Positions 34,585 to 43,963 of a DNA stretch of 64,000 bases are shown here, one piece after another. Under the pieces are notes generated by a model. It searched no databases. It saw nothing but the letters and a program-made list of their open reading frames with translations, and was not told the DNA's origin. The DNA is from Aliirhizobium wenxiniae. Its GTDB lineage: Bacteria; Pseudomonadota; Alphaproteobacteria; Rhizobiales; Rhizobiaceae. Position numbers and translations under genes: made by a program. The stretch is taken from the NCBI RefSeq assembly GCF_019511445.1, contig NZ_JAEUAN010000010.1, positions 62,001 through 126,000 on the forward strand, written 5' to 3'. Position 1 is the stretch's first letter. Each line of letters starts with the position of its first letter.

Positions 34585-35231
34585 GCATTTCTCCTGTGAA
34601 GGCGCAGTTCGAACCGGCGGGCGTAGCGCGACAGCGGGAAGCAGATGGCGAAATAGATCAGCGCCGCGGCGGTGAAGATGACAAAGGGCTTGAACGTGGC
34701 GTTGTTCAAAATCTTGGCGGAGTAGGTGAGATCGAAGAAGCCGATCACCACCGAATAGGAGGTGTTCTTGACGATCTGCACGAGGAAGCCGACCGTCGGT
34801 GGCACGGCTATGCGCAGCGCCTGTGGCAGGATGACGTAGATGAAACGCTGCAAATTGGTGAGCGCCAGGCATTCGCCGGCTTCCCACTGGGTTTTCGGCA
34901 CGGCCTGGATGCAGCCTTTCCAGATTTCGCCGAGATAGGCGCTGGAATAGAGCGTCATGGCGATGGCGGCTGCCACCAGTGCGTTGACGTCGAACCCGTA
35001 GATGCTGACGCCGAAATAGACGACGAACATGATGACCGGCAACGGAATGCCCTGCACGAACTGCACATAGACACTCGATAAACGACAGAGAAACCAGCCG
35101 CGCGAGATGCGGGCAAGCGCCACCGGCAGGCCGACGATCGTGCCGCCGACAAACCCCATCAGCGACAGGACAACCGTCCAGAAGGCACCCTGAACCAGAA
35201 AGCCGTATTGATCGAGGCTCACGCCAAGCAT
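34581..35231 (-). CDS. Polar amino-acid-type ABC transporter permease 2
   Basis: A 216-residue permease of the HisM/GlnP family with about five membrane segments. The ATPase-contact loop is visible as 'AVPKTQWEAGECLALTNLQRFIYVILPQALR' (split: 'KTQWEAGECLALTNLQ' then 'LPQALR'), and 'IVKNTSYSVVIGFFDLTYSA' is typical of the C-terminal part. Pairs with the 35278 product. Start fixed by AAGGAGA; translationally coupled to the ATPase gene downstream. Confidence 0.92.
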   Translation of the reverse strand: MLGVSLDQYGFLVQGAFWTVVLSLMGFVGGTIVGLPVALARISRGWFLCRLSSVYVQFVQGIPLPVIMFVVYFGVSIYGFDVNALVAAAIAMTLYSSAYLGEIWKGCIQAVPKTQWEAGECLALTNLQRFIYVILPQALRIAVPPTVGFLVQIVKNTSYSVVIGFFDLTYSAKILNNATFKPFVIFTAAALIYFAICFPLSRYARRFELRLHRRNA

Positions 35232-35277
35232 GGGCGGTCTCCTTTCAGATGCGCGGAAATCGAGGTGGGACAGCGTC

Positions 35278-35961
35278 TCATAGCGGTGTCCTCAGTTTGC
35301 GCAGGCGGGTGAAGGCGAGCTGTGCCGCGCCGTGAAGACAGAGCCGCAGCATGGTGGCGAGTGCGAGGTAGAGCACCGCGATCACCAGATAGACATCGAA
35401 GCCGCGGAAGGTGATGGACTGGACCTGATAACCGACTCCGGTCAGTTCTTCGACGGAGATTTGTGACATGATCGAGGTTGCCAGCATCATCAGGATGAAC
35501 TGGCTGACCAGCGCCGGATAAACCAGTTCGGCAGCCTGCGGCAGCTGGATGTTCCAAAAGATCTGGCGACGGGTCATGGCAAGACAGTTCGCCGCTTCCA
35601 ATTGTCCCTTGGGTATGGCCTGAAAGCCGGCGCGCATGATTTCCGCCGAATAGGCGCCGGTATTGATGACCAGTGCGATGACCGCCGCATTGAACGGGCC
35701 GATACGGGCGCCAAGCACGGTCAGGCCGAAGAATAGCCAGAAGACCTGGATGATCAGCGGCGTGTTGCGGATCGCCTCGACATAGATCGTCACCGCCGTC
35801 TGCAGCCAGCGCGGGCCATATAACCGGCCGACGGCACAGGCCGTGCCGAGCGCAAAGCCCGGCAGAATCGAAACCACCGTCAGCATGACGGTCAGGCGGA
35901 CGCCATTGATGATTTCGGATCGAAAGCTTTCGAGAAAGCTGAAATCGAACACATAGTCCAA
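35278..35961 (-). CDS. Polar amino-acid-type ABC transporter permease 1, TTG start
   Basis: A 227-residue HisQ/GlnP-family permease: 'GVRLTVMLTVVSILPGF' first membrane segment, 'EAIRNTPLIIQVFWLFFGL', EAA-like loop 'AIPKGQLEAANCLAMT' and 'LPQAAELVYPALVSQFI'. The start is assigned to a TTG because AGGAGG stands six bases in front of it and 'DYVFDFS' follows, the usual N-terminus of this group; an ATG seven codons upstream would have its codons built from the Shine-Dalgarno itself. First gene of the minus-strand operon, divergent from the altronate-dehydratase-family gene. Confidence 0.9.
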   Translation of the reverse strand: MDYVFDFSFLESFRSEIINGVRLTVMLTVVSILPGFALGTACAVGRLYGPRWLQTAVTIYVEAIRNTPLIIQVFWLFFGLTVLGARIGPFNAAVIALVINTGAYSAEIMRAGFQAIPKGQLEAANCLAMTRRQIFWNIQLPQAAELVYPALVSQFILMMLATSIMSQISVEELTGVGYQVQSITFRGFDVYLVIAVLYLALATMLRLCLHGAAQLAFTRLRKLRTPL

Positions 35962-36057
35962 GCTATTCCTCCTCCTCACCATCAGGTCGGCTGCAGCGTG
36001 TTTCGTGTCGCCCTCCTCGACGGCACGAAACCGGAAATCCTGCTCCGATTATTTTCC

Positions 36058-36100
36058 TTGACAGTTCGATAGCGTCAGTGAAATGACTTTTGTCGACAAA
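36058..36100 (+). promoter_or_regulatory. Divergent promoter with GntR-type operator
   Basis: A perfect -35 TTGACA (36058-36063) points toward the dehydratase gene; the -10 is poor. Downstream lies the perfect 12-base palindrome TTTGTCGACAAA (36089-36100). Its core TTGTCGACAA fits the TNGT-n-ACNA pattern bound by GntR/FadR-type regulators such as the one encoded at 37705. On the minus strand the same palindrome falls just after TTGACT, so both transcripts could be repressed from it. Confidence 0.65.
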
Positions 36101-36127
36101 GTCAATTTCTTTCTTTAGGAGGATGAG

Positions 36128-37678
36128 ATGAAAATTGATGTCCAGGCCGGCGCGAATATTCCTGCCGCTATTCTGTTGAATTCACTGGATAATGTCGCCG
36201 TCGCACGGCGTGAGATCGCCGTTGGCGAGGCGTCCGGCGTCAACGGGATTGTTGCAACGGCGGTCATCCCGCGAGGTCACAAGATCGCGATCCGCGCGAT
36301 CGCCAAGGGTGAGGCGGCGACGAAATACGGCCAGACGATCGGCATCGCCAGCTGCGATATCGCACTCGGAGATCACGTCCATCTGCAGAATATCGCCATG
36401 CAGGACAGCGACGTGACGCATCATTTTTCATCGCATGTGCCGGTGATCGATTTTGTGGCCGAAGCGGAGCGTCGGACCTTCGAGGGCTATTTGCGGCCGG
36501 ACGGTCAGGTCGGCACTCGCAATTACATCGGCATCATTTCGTCGGTGAACTGTTCCGCCACCGTGTCCCATGCGATCGCTGATCATTTCAACCGCGGCGG
36601 CGGGCTGAAAGGGTATGACAATATCGACGGCGTGGTCGCTCTGACGCACGGGCAGGGCTGTGCGATCGGCACCGGAACGGAGGGCTACGAGTATCTGATC
36701 CGGACATTGAGCGGTTATGCGCGCAATCCGAACTTTGCTGGCATCCTGATGATCGGGCTTGGCTGCGAGGTGAACCAGATCTCGCTGATCCAGGAGAAAT
36801 ACGGGTTGGAGGAAAGCCAGTTTCTCAGAACCATGACGATCCAGCAGCTCGGCGGCACCCGAAAGACAGTGGAGATTGCGTCGGCGATCATCGTCGAAAT
36901 GCTCGATGCGCTGAAAGGACTGGAGCGAACGACCCAGCCGCTTTCTAAGCTGAAGCTTGCGCTGCAATGCGGCGGTTCGGACGGTTATTCCGGCATTTCC
37001 GCCAATCCCGCTCTCGGTCATGCATCCGATCTTCTGGTCAAGCACGGCGGTACGGCTGTTCTGAGCGAGACGCCGGAAATCTACGGCGCCGAACATCTTC
37101 TCACCATGCGTGCGGTAAAGCCGGAAGTTGCGCAGAAGCTTATGGATCGGATCGAATGGTGGGGTGATTATACGTCGCGCCACGGTGCCGAACTCAACAA
37201 CAATCCGTCGCATGGCAACAAGGCCGGTGGCCTGACCACGATCCTCGAAAAATCGCTTGGCGCGGTCGCCAAGGGCGGGTCGATGCCGATGCAGGCGGTC
37301 TATGAATATGCGGAAATCATTGACGAAACCGGCTTCGTGTTCATGGACACGCCCGGTTATGATCCGGTTGCGGTAACCGGACAGATTGCCGGCGGCTGCA
37401 ACATGCTGATCTTCACTACCGGCCGCGGCTCCGTCTCCGGTTTCAAGCCGGTGCCGACGATCAAGGTTGCAACCAATACGGAAATGTTCGAACACATGAG
37501 CGAGGACATGGACGTCAATTGCGGCGATATCGTCAATGGGCGCGAAAGCATCGAGGAGGCCGGCGAGCGGATTTTCGAGACGCTGATCGCTGTCGCATCG
37601 GGGCAGCGAACGCTCAGCGAAATCTATGACTACGGCAATAATGAATTCGTGCCCTGGCAGCTTGGTGCGATCACCTGA
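36128..37678 (+). CDS. Altronate/galactarate dehydratase family protein (UxaA type)
   Basis: A 516-residue sugar-acid dehydratase. An N-terminal SAF domain (about 1-95; 'VAVARREIAVGE', 'IPRGHKIAIRAIAKGE') is followed by the UxaA catalytic region (about 110-510; 'GYLRPDGQVGTRNYIGIISSVNCSATV', 'GVVALTHGQGCAIGTGTEG', 'LALQCGGSDGYSGISANPALGHASDLLV', 'NNPSHGNKAGGLTTILEKSLG'). Conserved Cys and His expected for metal binding are in these segments. It removes water from an aldonate or aldarate to give a 2-keto-3-deoxy acid. AGGAGG stands five bases before ATG. Followed after 26 bases by its probable GntR regulator. Substrate (altronate, galactarate or other) is not decided by eye. Confidence 0.9.
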   Translation: MKIDVQAGANIPAAILLNSLDNVAVARREIAVGEASGVNGIVATAVIPRGHKIAIRAIAKGEAATKYGQTIGIASCDIALGDHVHLQNIAMQDSDVTHHFSSHVPVIDFVAEAERRTFEGYLRPDGQVGTRNYIGIISSVNCSATVSHAIADHFNRGGGLKGYDNIDGVVALTHGQGCAIGTGTEGYEYLIRTLSGYARNPNFAGILMIGLGCEVNQISLIQEKYGLEESQFLRTMTIQQLGGTRKTVEIASAIIVEMLDALKGLERTTQPLSKLKLALQCGGSDGYSGISANPALGHASDLLVKHGGTAVLSETPEIYGAEHLLTMRAVKPEVAQKLMDRIEWWGDYTSRHGAELNNNPSHGNKAGGLTTILEKSLGAVAKGGSMPMQAVYEYAEIIDETGFVFMDTPGYDPVAVTGQIAGGCNMLIFTTGRGSVSGFKPVPTIKVATNTEMFEHMSEDMDVNCGDIVNGRESIEEAGERIFETLIAVASGQRTLSEIYDYGNNEFVPWQLGAIT

Positions 37679-37704
37679 TGTAAGACTTGTAATCGGAGAG
37701 AGAC

Positions 37705-38667
37705 TTGGAGCGACAGCCGGCCTATCGGCGCATAGCCGAACATCTCGATGGGGCGATCCGTGACGAGCGGATTGCCACCGGCGCGATCATCAAGATCGCC
37801 GAAGTCGCAAAGATTTTCGGATCGAGCCGCTCTCCGGTAAAGCAGGCTTTTGAAATCCTGGAGGCGCAGGGTAGCGTGCGCCCCCATGACGGGCAGGGTT
37901 TCGTCGTCGGAAACGACAGCGAGCCCTTCCGTTTTACATTGACTGCCGATCACCTGACGCTGGGTGATGGCGATGTGGATGCCAACCAGAGCGCCCATGA
38001 CGCGCTTTATTTCAGGATCGAGCGCGAACTGATCCTGCATTCTATGTCTGGTCATCTGCGGGTCAACGAACTGGCGCTCGCCCGGCATTTCGGCATCGGC
38101 CGCACTGTGGCGCGCGACCTGATTTTCCGGGCCAACAAGCTCGGCATCGTCGCGCGGGGAAACGGTGGTCACTGGCATATCGTTGGGCTGGATGTGGAGC
38201 GCTGCCGCAATCTCTATGATCTGCGCCGGATACTAGAGCCTGTCGCCCTGCAAGCTGCAACCTCTCTGATACCGCGTGGTGAACTCGAAGCCATGCTGGG
38301 CCGTCTTGGCGACGCCATTGCCGTGTCGCCTGCTCTCGATATCGTCGATCTGGATGGACTGGAAAACGATCTCCATCAGCGATGCCTCGGCTATTGCCCC
38401 AACCCGGAAATCATCGAAGCGCTGTCCCGCACCGCGCCGACCTATATCTGCGGCAAATACCTTCAGGTCACGTTATCGGACAATCCGACGATCGAGACTT
38501 TCATGCATGACCACAAGGAGATCATCTCCTTCATGCTTGAGGGGAGAGGGAGTGATGCCGCGCAAAGGCTTCGCGAGCATCTCGATCTTTCCTGCGGCCA
38601 GATCGTCGAGCGTCTGACGGAGTATCTTGAGACCAAGACGACGCCGGATGTCGAATATATCTGGTGA
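37705..38667 (+). CDS. GntR-family regulator with two N-terminal winged helices, TTG start
   Basis: A 320-residue regulator. A first GntR winged helix (about 1-70; 'YRRIAEHLDGAIRDERIATG', 'VAKIFGSSRSPVKQAFEILEAQG') is followed by a second HTH-like segment (about 95-155; 'HLRVNELALARHFGIGRTVARDLIFRANKLGIV') and then an FCD-like ligand domain (about 165-310; 'LYDLRRILEPVALQAA', 'HDHKEIISFMLEGRGSDAAQRLREHL'). The duplication is unusual. TTG start with GGAGAG four bases upstream. It likely controls the divergent promoter at 36058-36100 in response to a sugar acid. Confidence 0.85.
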   Translation: MERQPAYRRIAEHLDGAIRDERIATGAIIKIAEVAKIFGSSRSPVKQAFEILEAQGSVRPHDGQGFVVGNDSEPFRFTLTADHLTLGDGDVDANQSAHDALYFRIERELILHSMSGHLRVNELALARHFGIGRTVARDLIFRANKLGIVARGNGGHWHIVGLDVERCRNLYDLRRILEPVALQAATSLIPRGELEAMLGRLGDAIAVSPALDIVDLDGLENDLHQRCLGYCPNPEIIEALSRTAPTYICGKYLQVTLSDNPTIETFMHDHKEIISFMLEGRGSDAAQRLREHLDLSCGQIVERLTEYLETKTTPDVEYIW

Positions 38668-38745
38668 GGTTGTTCGCGTTGTGGTGCAGCAGCCATCGAG
38701 CGGGTTCGAGGTTGAGGGATAGGGCCATCCTCTTGCGTAGAACGC

Positions 38746-38773
38746 GAAAAAGCGGCGCAATTGCTCGCGCCGC
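38746..38773 (-). terminator. Terminator of the 38798-42080 operon
   Basis: GCGGCGC / GCGCCGC stem (7 bp, extendable) with an eight-base loop; on the minus strand a TTTTTC run follows directly. It lies 25 bases past the dehydrogenase stop. Confidence 0.75.
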
Positions 38774-38797
38774 CTTTCCTCCTCCAGTAGCCTGTGA

Positions 38798-39919
38798 TCA
38801 GAAGCTGGCCCTGTAGATTCCCAAAACGTCCTCGACGCTCATGTCGGCCGGATTGTGATCCATAAGCCGGCGAATGGCATGCGCGTCCGTTGCAAAGCGC
38901 GGCAGGTCCTCTTCTTTCGCACCATGTTTTGCCAGCGACATCTCGATGCCGAGATCGGCGCAGAAAGCATGGCCCGCACCGCTCAAGTCAGCCTGCGACA
39001 GACCCTTGCCGAAAGCGAGCGCTTCCGCCACTTCCGCCGTCTTGGCCGCCACGACCGGCTGGTTGAAAGCCAGAACATGCGGAAACACGATGGCGTTGGC
39101 CAAACCATGCGGCAGGTGCAAAAGCGTGCCGAGCGGATAGGCAATGGCATGGCCTGCGGCGGTATTCACCGGCCCAAGGCAGATGCCGCCGTAATAGGAG
39201 GCGAGCATCATTCCCTCGCGCGCTTCCCGGTCCGATCCATCCTTCACCGCGCGGGCCAAAAATTTGCCGACGAGGGAAAAACCCATGCGGGCAAAGCCGT
39301 CGATCATCGGATGCGCGCGTTTGCTGGTAAACGCCTCGACGCAATGCGCCATGGCATCGACGCCGGTCGCAGCCGTGACGGCCGGCGGCACCGAATAGGT
39401 GAGTTCCGGATCGAGCACGGCGAGATCGGCGATCAGATGCGGGCTTTCGACCGCGATCTTAGCCCCGGAGGCCGGATCGGTGATCAGCGAACGGATACCG
39501 GCTTCCGAACCGGTACCGGCGGTCGTTGCCACCTGTGCCAGACGTGTTTTGCGGCCCGCGACCTTGTTGGGGCCGGCAACGTCGAGAAGCGTCTGTTCGC
39601 CATCCCAAAGCGCCGCAACCAGCTTTGCGACATCCATGACCGAACCGCCGCCGAGACCGACGACAAGATCCGGCTTTGCAGCCCGCGCAGCCGCAAGCGC
39701 CGCATCGAGCGTGGCAATTTCCGGCTCGCCGGGAATGGCATCGAACAGGGCAACCTTGCCCGGCAATTTCAGCCGATCGATAAAACCGGCGGTGATCGGC
39801 GTGGCGATCACCAGCGTCGAGGAAACGTCGCCGGCCCAGGGACCGACCTCACCGATCGTGCCGGCGCCGACGATCAGCCGTTTTGGCTGATGCAGGATAA
39901 TGACGGGAGCGCTGCTCAT
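38798..39919 (-). CDS. Iron-containing (group III) alcohol dehydrogenase family protein
   Basis: A 373-residue metal-dependent NAD(P) dehydrogenase. Seen: '[18 protein letters not shown]' (nucleotide binding), '[13 protein letters not shown]', metal ligands in '[12 protein letters not shown]' (Asp and His) and in '[24 protein letters not shown]' (two His; written in two pieces 'GHAIAYPLG' and 'LPHGLAN'). It oxidises or reduces an alcohol/aldehyde or keto group of a small metabolite. Its start overlaps the pdxA2 stop by four bases, and with the BNR-protein gene the three form a tight operon ending in a terminator. Substrate unknown. Confidence 0.9.
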   Translation of the reverse strand: MSSAPVIILHQPKRLIVGAGTIGEVGPWAGDVSSTLVIATPITAGFIDRLKLPGKVALFDAIPGEPEIATLDAALAAARAAKPDLVVGLGGGSVMDVAKLVAALWDGEQTLLDVAGPNKVAGRKTRLAQVATTAGTGSEAGIRSLITDPASGAKIAVESPHLIADLAVLDPELTYSVPPAVTAATGVDAMAHCVEAFTSKRAHPMIDGFARMGFSLVGKFLARAVKDGSDREAREGMMLASYYGGICLGPVNTAAGHAIAYPLGTLLHLPHGLANAIVFPHVLAFNQPVVAAKTAEVAEALAFGKGLSQADLSGAGHAFCADLGIEMSLAKHGAKEEDLPRFATDAHAIRRLMDHNPADMSVEDVLGIYRASF

Positions 39920-40875
39920 GCCTTGCCTCCTTTTCCGCCGGTCACCAGCTTGCGGGCATAGGCGATGGCTTCCAGCATGTTGCCATGGTTGGCGATACCC
40001 TTGCCGGCAATATCGAAGGCGGTGCCGTGGTCGACCGACGTACGGTCGATCGGCAGATCGACGGAAACGTTGACGGCCGTATCGAAGGCGACAAGCTTGA
40101 TCGGGATATGGCCCTGATCGTGATACTGCGCGACCACCAGATCGAATGCGCCGGAATAGGCGCGATGGAACACGGTGTCGGCCGAGATCGGGCCATAGGC
40201 ATCGATGCCTTCGGCACGCGCAGCGGCAACGGCCGGTGCAATCTGGTCGTCATCCTCGGTGCCGAAAAGACCATTTTCGCCGCAATGCGGGTTGATGCCG
40301 GCAACCGCGATGCGGGGTGCGGCATAACCGGTGCGCTTCAGGTGGTCGTTACCGGCCTTGATCGTTGCAAGCACGCGCTCAGTGGTGGCGCGGCGGATCG
40401 CCTCCTGCAGCGAAACGTGCGTGGAAACGTGGATGACCTTCAGCTTTTCCGAGGCCAGCAGCATATAGGCGGCCGCCGATTTCGTCAGGCTGCGCAGCAT
40501 GCCGGTATGACCGTCGTAATGATGGCCGGCAAGGTTGAGCGCTTCCTTGTTGATCGGCGCGGTGACGACGCAGCCGATCACGCCGGCTTCGGCATCACGC
40601 ACCGCCTTTTCGATGAAACGGAATGCCGCGTCACCGGCGACGGGCGACAGCGTGCCCCATGGCAGCGGTGCGCCTTCGATCGCCAGATCAACGACGTAAG
40701 GGGCAAGATCGATATCGACGTTGAGCGCCTTGCGGGCTGCTTCCAGCGTCGGCAGGTTGCCGTAGATACGGGTATTGGCGCGGTCCGCGTCACCCATTTC
40801 GGCCAGCGCCCGAACCGTGATTTCCGGTCCGACGCCGCAGGGGTCACCCATGGTGATGCCGATGATATTGCTCAT
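39916..40875 (-). CDS. pdxA2: PdxA2-type 4-phosphohydroxy-acid dehydrogenase
   Basis: A 319-residue homologue of 4-hydroxythreonine-4-phosphate dehydrogenase. Seen: '[14 protein letters not shown]', '[22 protein letters not shown]' (split: '[11 protein letters not shown]', 'GHHYDGHT'), '[14 protein letters not shown]', '[16 protein letters not shown]', and '[15 protein letters not shown]', which carry the metal-binding His and Asp residues. The PdxA2 group oxidises phosphorylated sugar acids such as 4-phospho-D-threonate or -erythronate rather than working in vitamin B6 synthesis; the catabolic context supports that. No DUF1537 kinase, the usual partner, lies in the window. ATG follows GGGAGA. 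Confidence 0.85.
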   Translation of the reverse strand: MSNIIGITMGDPCGVGPEITVRALAEMGDADRANTRIYGNLPTLEAARKALNVDIDLAPYVVDLAIEGAPLPWGTLSPVAGDAAFRFIEKAVRDAEAGVIGCVVTAPINKEALNLAGHHYDGHTGMLRSLTKSAAAYMLLASEKLKVIHVSTHVSLQEAIRRATTERVLATIKAGNDHLKRTGYAAPRIAVAGINPHCGENGLFGTEDDDQIAPAVAAARAEGIDAYGPISADTVFHRAYSGAFDLVVAQYHDQGHIPIKLVAFDTAVNVSVDLPIDRTSVDHGTAFDIAGKGIANHGNMLEAIAYARKLVTGGKGGKA

Positions 40876-40877
40876 GA

Positions 40878-42080
40878 TTATTCTCCCACTGCGGTCCGTG
40901 AACTGGCATTGGCCCAGCCCGGTGCCAGACGAACATATTTGATGGCGCGCCTGTAATAGGTGTAGGCGATGTGAAGACTGCCGTCGGTGCCTTCCAGCAG
41001 CCACGGATAGGACATTTCCTTGTTGTGACCGTCGATGGAATTGTTCGACATGCAGGTGCCCGGACCGTCCTCGATGACGATCCGCTGCGAAAAACTTTTT
41101 GCCCCGTCATCCGAAATGCAGACGGAAACCGGCGCACGCGGCACACCCCAGATCGGCACGCAACCGCCATCCGGGTTCGCATCCGGCCGGTCGTCATCCT
41201 CGCCCAGCTCATCGTAAAGCGAGGCGCGGCGGTCGCTCGACATCTGCGCATTCACCGGATTGCAAATCATCGCGATACGCCCATCCTTGAGACGGGTCGC
41301 GGCGATGGAGGAATTGTTGTTGGGCACGTCGGTCGCCTGCGGAGCGGACCACGTGCGGCCACCATCGGCGCTTTCCGTGCGATAGACGAAATCGGCCTGA
41401 CGACGGCGGAACACCGCCACCAGCCGGTTATCACCGAGCGAAACCGGCCCCATGTGCACGCAGCCGGTGGACTGATCGAGATCTTCAAGAGCCCAGGTCT
41501 TGCCGCCATCCTGCGAAATGCCGACCGCGGCGCGGTCATGGCTGCCGTTCCATTTCTGGCCCGGGCGCTGGATGCAGCGAAAGATCGGCAGAAGCCATGC
41601 GCCATCATCGCGAACCACCAGCGGCGCACGCACGAAACAGCCGCGCGGCAGGTCGAGATAGTTTCCCTCGCCTGCCGTCAGCTTGGTCGGGTCGCTGGCA
41701 TCGCGAAAAACTTCGGCCATGCGGATCCGGCATTCATCCTGATTGCCGGAAGGCTGTGAGGTGTGGAACAGGATAAGCTTGCCGTCAGGCGCCGCAAATA
41801 GGACCGGGTTCTGCTCGGAATGTTTTGGGTCGAAACTCAGCCGCTGCGGCTCACCCCATTGCTGCGAGCCCTCAGCAAGAACCGAGGCGAAAACGGAAAT
41901 ATCCGACTTTCCTTCCAGCGTGCCGCCGAACCAGGCGCAAATGAGTGCGCCATCCTCGGCCAGATGCAGGAAGGATGCGTGGTTCTGGATTATCGGCGAG
42001 GCCAGCATGGCCTCATGTCGTCCGGGGCCAACGGCTTTCACCGTGCCGTTCATGACGGTTGCAATCTGTTCAGGCGTCAT
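40878..42080 (-). CDS. BNR/Asp-box (sialidase-like) protein, cytoplasmic
   Basis: A 400-residue predicted six-bladed beta-propeller of the BNR_2 type. Three Asp boxes are seen ('SQDGGKTW', 'SADGGRTW', 'SDDGAKSF'), and '[14 protein letters not shown]' near residue 50 is characteristic of a widespread BNR_2 subgroup. The F/Y-R-I-P motif of true sialidases is not visible, and there is no signal peptide, so cleavage of sialic acid is doubtful; a cytoplasmic glycosidase or lyase on an imported substrate is more likely. First gene of the operon with pdxA2 (two bases apart) and the Fe-dehydrogenase; divergent from a Dpp-type importer. ATG follows AGGAGAC. Confidence 0.82.
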   Translation of the reverse strand: MTPEQIATVMNGTVKAVGPGRHEAMLASPIIQNHASFLHLAEDGALICAWFGGTLEGKSDISVFASVLAEGSQQWGEPQRLSFDPKHSEQNPVLFAAPDGKLILFHTSQPSGNQDECRIRMAEVFRDASDPTKLTAGEGNYLDLPRGCFVRAPLVVRDDGAWLLPIFRCIQRPGQKWNGSHDRAAVGISQDGGKTWALEDLDQSTGCVHMGPVSLGDNRLVAVFRRRQADFVYRTESADGGRTWSAPQATDVPNNNSSIAATRLKDGRIAMICNPVNAQMSSDRRASLYDELGEDDDRPDANPDGGCVPIWGVPRAPVSVCISDDGAKSFSQRIVIEDGPGTCMSNNSIDGHNKEMSYPWLLEGTDGSLHIAYTYYRRAIKYVRLAPGWANASSRTAVGE

Positions 42081-42429
42081 CGGGGTCTCCTCTTATCTCC
42101 ATAAAAATCACCCAAATAACAAAGTTGTCAAGTTTGAAAAATTTCTCGATTTGCCATTGACGATCCAATCAACAGATACATGTTGTTGAAATTAAATCGT
42201 TTTATGAAAGGCAAATTTGTACAAATTGACAGTTCCGAATATTTAATTTGACAAACTTGCCAAGAAATCAGATGGTCAGCGCCAGCCCGATCATGGTGAC
42301 GTTAAGGACGGAGGCATCCCGACCGACGCACAGGGCTTCAGGAGGAATGCCTTCAGACCGCGCGCAGCGAAGCCGCCGCAAGATGAACAGCAAAACGGTG
42401 CGAAGAGCACCCCAGAGGGAGGAAATGAC
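42081..42429. promoter_or_regulatory. AT-rich divergent regulatory region of the 38798-51298 locus
   Basis: 349 bases without a gene, clearly AT-richer than the neighbours. TTGACA occurs as a candidate -35 on each strand, in both cases inside a shared motif: CAAACTTGACAAC on the minus strand (around 42124-42136) and TTTGACAAACTTG on the plus strand (42247-42259). The plus-strand start codon lies 171 bases further on, leaving a long leader. A perfect 14-base palindrome lies between the two motifs (42214-42227). Confidence 0.55.
42214..42227. promoter_or_regulatory. Palindromic operator candidate AATTTGTACAAATT
   Basis: A perfect 14-base palindrome whose core TTGTACAA matches the TNGT...ACNA pattern of GntR-family operators. 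It lies 20 bases upstream of the plus-strand TTGACA at 42248-42253. No regulator gene is inside the locus except the GntR gene at 37705. Confidence 0.5.
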
Positions 42430-43947
42430 ATGAAAACCTCGCATCTATTCGGAGCCCTGCTTGGTTCCGTTCTCGCACTCGGCTCCGGCGTTGCGCCGGC
42501 TTATGCCGCGTCGAGCGATATCAAGATCGTCCTGCCGGAAGAGGCCGACCTGCTCGAGCCCTGCATGGCGACGCGCTCCAATATCGGCCGCGTCATCATG
42601 GAAAACGTCAGTGAAACGCTGACAGAGCTCGATGTGCGGACCAAGAAGGGCGTCATGCCCCGCCTGGCTGAAAAATGGGAACAGAATGCCGATGGCAGCT
42701 GGCGTTTCCATCTGCGTCAGGGCGTAAAATTTTCTGACGGCAAGACGTTTGGCGCCAAGGATGTCAAATACTCGTTTGACCGCATTTTCAGCGACAAGAA
42801 CATCTGCGAATCCCGCCGTTATTTCGGCGGCATGAAGTTCGACGTGAATGTCGTCGATGAAAATACCATCGATTTCAAGGTCGATCCGGTTCAGCCGATC
42901 CTGCCGCTGCTCCTGTCGCTCGTCACCATCGTTCCGGAAGGCACGCCGCTGGAATTCGTGCGCGAACCGATCGGCACCGGCCCTTACAAGCTCACCAACT
43001 GGACGCCGGGCCAGCAGATCGTTCTCGATGCGCGTGACGATTATTGGGGCACGAAGCCTGCCGTCACCAAGGCAACCTACCTGTTCCGCTCCGACCCGGC
43101 CGTTCGCGCCGCCATGGTTCAGGCCGGCGAAGCCGATCTGGCACCGTCGATCTCGCAGGTCGAAGCCACCAACGACAAGACCGACTTCTCCTATCTCGAC
43201 AGCGAAACCGTCTATCTGCGTATCGATGGCAATATCGCGCCGCTCAACGATGTCCGCGTCCGCAAGGCGCTGAACCTGGCCATCGACCGTCAGGCCTTCA
43301 TCGGCACTCTGGTGCCGCAGGATGCCGTTCTCGCCACCGCTCTGGTGCCGCCGACCACGCTCGGTTGGAACCCGGACGTCAAGGTGCCGGCTTTCGATCC
43401 GGATCAGGCCAAGAAGCTTCTTGAAGAAGCCAAGGCTGCCGGCGTGCCGGTCGATACCCCGATCACGGTTGTTGCCCGTACGGCCAATTTCCCGAACGTG
43501 ACGGAAATCATGGAAGCCATTCAGGCGCAGTTGCAGGATGTCGGCTTCAAGATCGACCTGAAATTCGTCGAGGTCGCCGAACACGAGGTCTATTACTCGA
43601 AGCCGTTCAAGGAAGGTCGTGGCCCGACCATCGTCGCTGCCATGCACGACAATTCCAAGGGTGACCCGTCCTTCACCATGTTCTTCAAGTACCACACCAA
43701 CGGCACCCAGTCGGGCTATTCCGATCCGAAGGTCGATGATCTCATCGCCCGCGCTTCGGCCGCCACCGGTGACGAACGTGCAAAACTGTGGTCGGAACTG
43801 ATCGCCTATGTCCACGACGATCTCGTCGCCGACGTCGCGCTCTTCCACATGGTCGGTTATTCGCGCGTCTCTGAACGTCTCGACTTCAAGCCCAGCATCG
43901 CCACCAACTCCATGCTGCAGCTCTCCGAGATCGGCATCAAGAACTAA
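42430..43947 (+). CDS. Dpp/Opp-type ABC transporter solute-binding protein
   Basis: A 505-residue SBP_bac_5 protein. Signal peptide about 1-27 ('GVAPAYA'). Mature features: 'TRSNIGRVIMENVSETL', 'LAEKWEQNADGSWRFHLRQG' (split by the family 'VKFSDGKTF'), 'PIGTGPYKLTNWTPGQ', 'DDYWGTKP', 'VRKALNLAIDRQAFI'. It captures the substrate for the importer encoded at 44056-47529. Members of this family bind peptides but also oligosaccharides and opines; the enzymes around it point to a carbohydrate-derived ligand. ATG follows AGGGAGGAAATGAC. First gene of a long plus-strand operon. Confidence 0.92.
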   Translation: MKTSHLFGALLGSVLALGSGVAPAYAASSDIKIVLPEEADLLEPCMATRSNIGRVIMENVSETLTELDVRTKKGVMPRLAEKWEQNADGSWRFHLRQGVKFSDGKTFGAKDVKYSFDRIFSDKNICESRRYFGGMKFDVNVVDENTIDFKVDPVQPILPLLLSLVTIVPEGTPLEFVREPIGTGPYKLTNWTPGQQIVLDARDDYWGTKPAVTKATYLFRSDPAVRAAMVQAGEADLAPSISQVEATNDKTDFSYLDSETVYLRIDGNIAPLNDVRVRKALNLAIDRQAFIGTLVPQDAVLATALVPPTTLGWNPDVKVPAFDPDQAKKLLEEAKAAGVPVDTPITVVARTANFPNVTEIMEAIQAQLQDVGFKIDLKFVEVAEHEVYYSKPFKEGRGPTIVAAMHDNSKGDPSFTMFFKYHTNGTQSGYSDPKVDDLIARASAATGDERAKLWSELIAYVHDDLVADVALFHMVGYSRVSERLDFKPSIATNSMLQLSEIGIKN

Positions 43948-43963
43948 CCACCCCAACCTCAGA

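Noticed and set aside
40878..42080. True sialidase for host sialic acid use
   Set aside because: No signal peptide, no visible FRIP motif, and no nanA/nanK/nanE set; the Asp boxes alone only show a BNR propeller.
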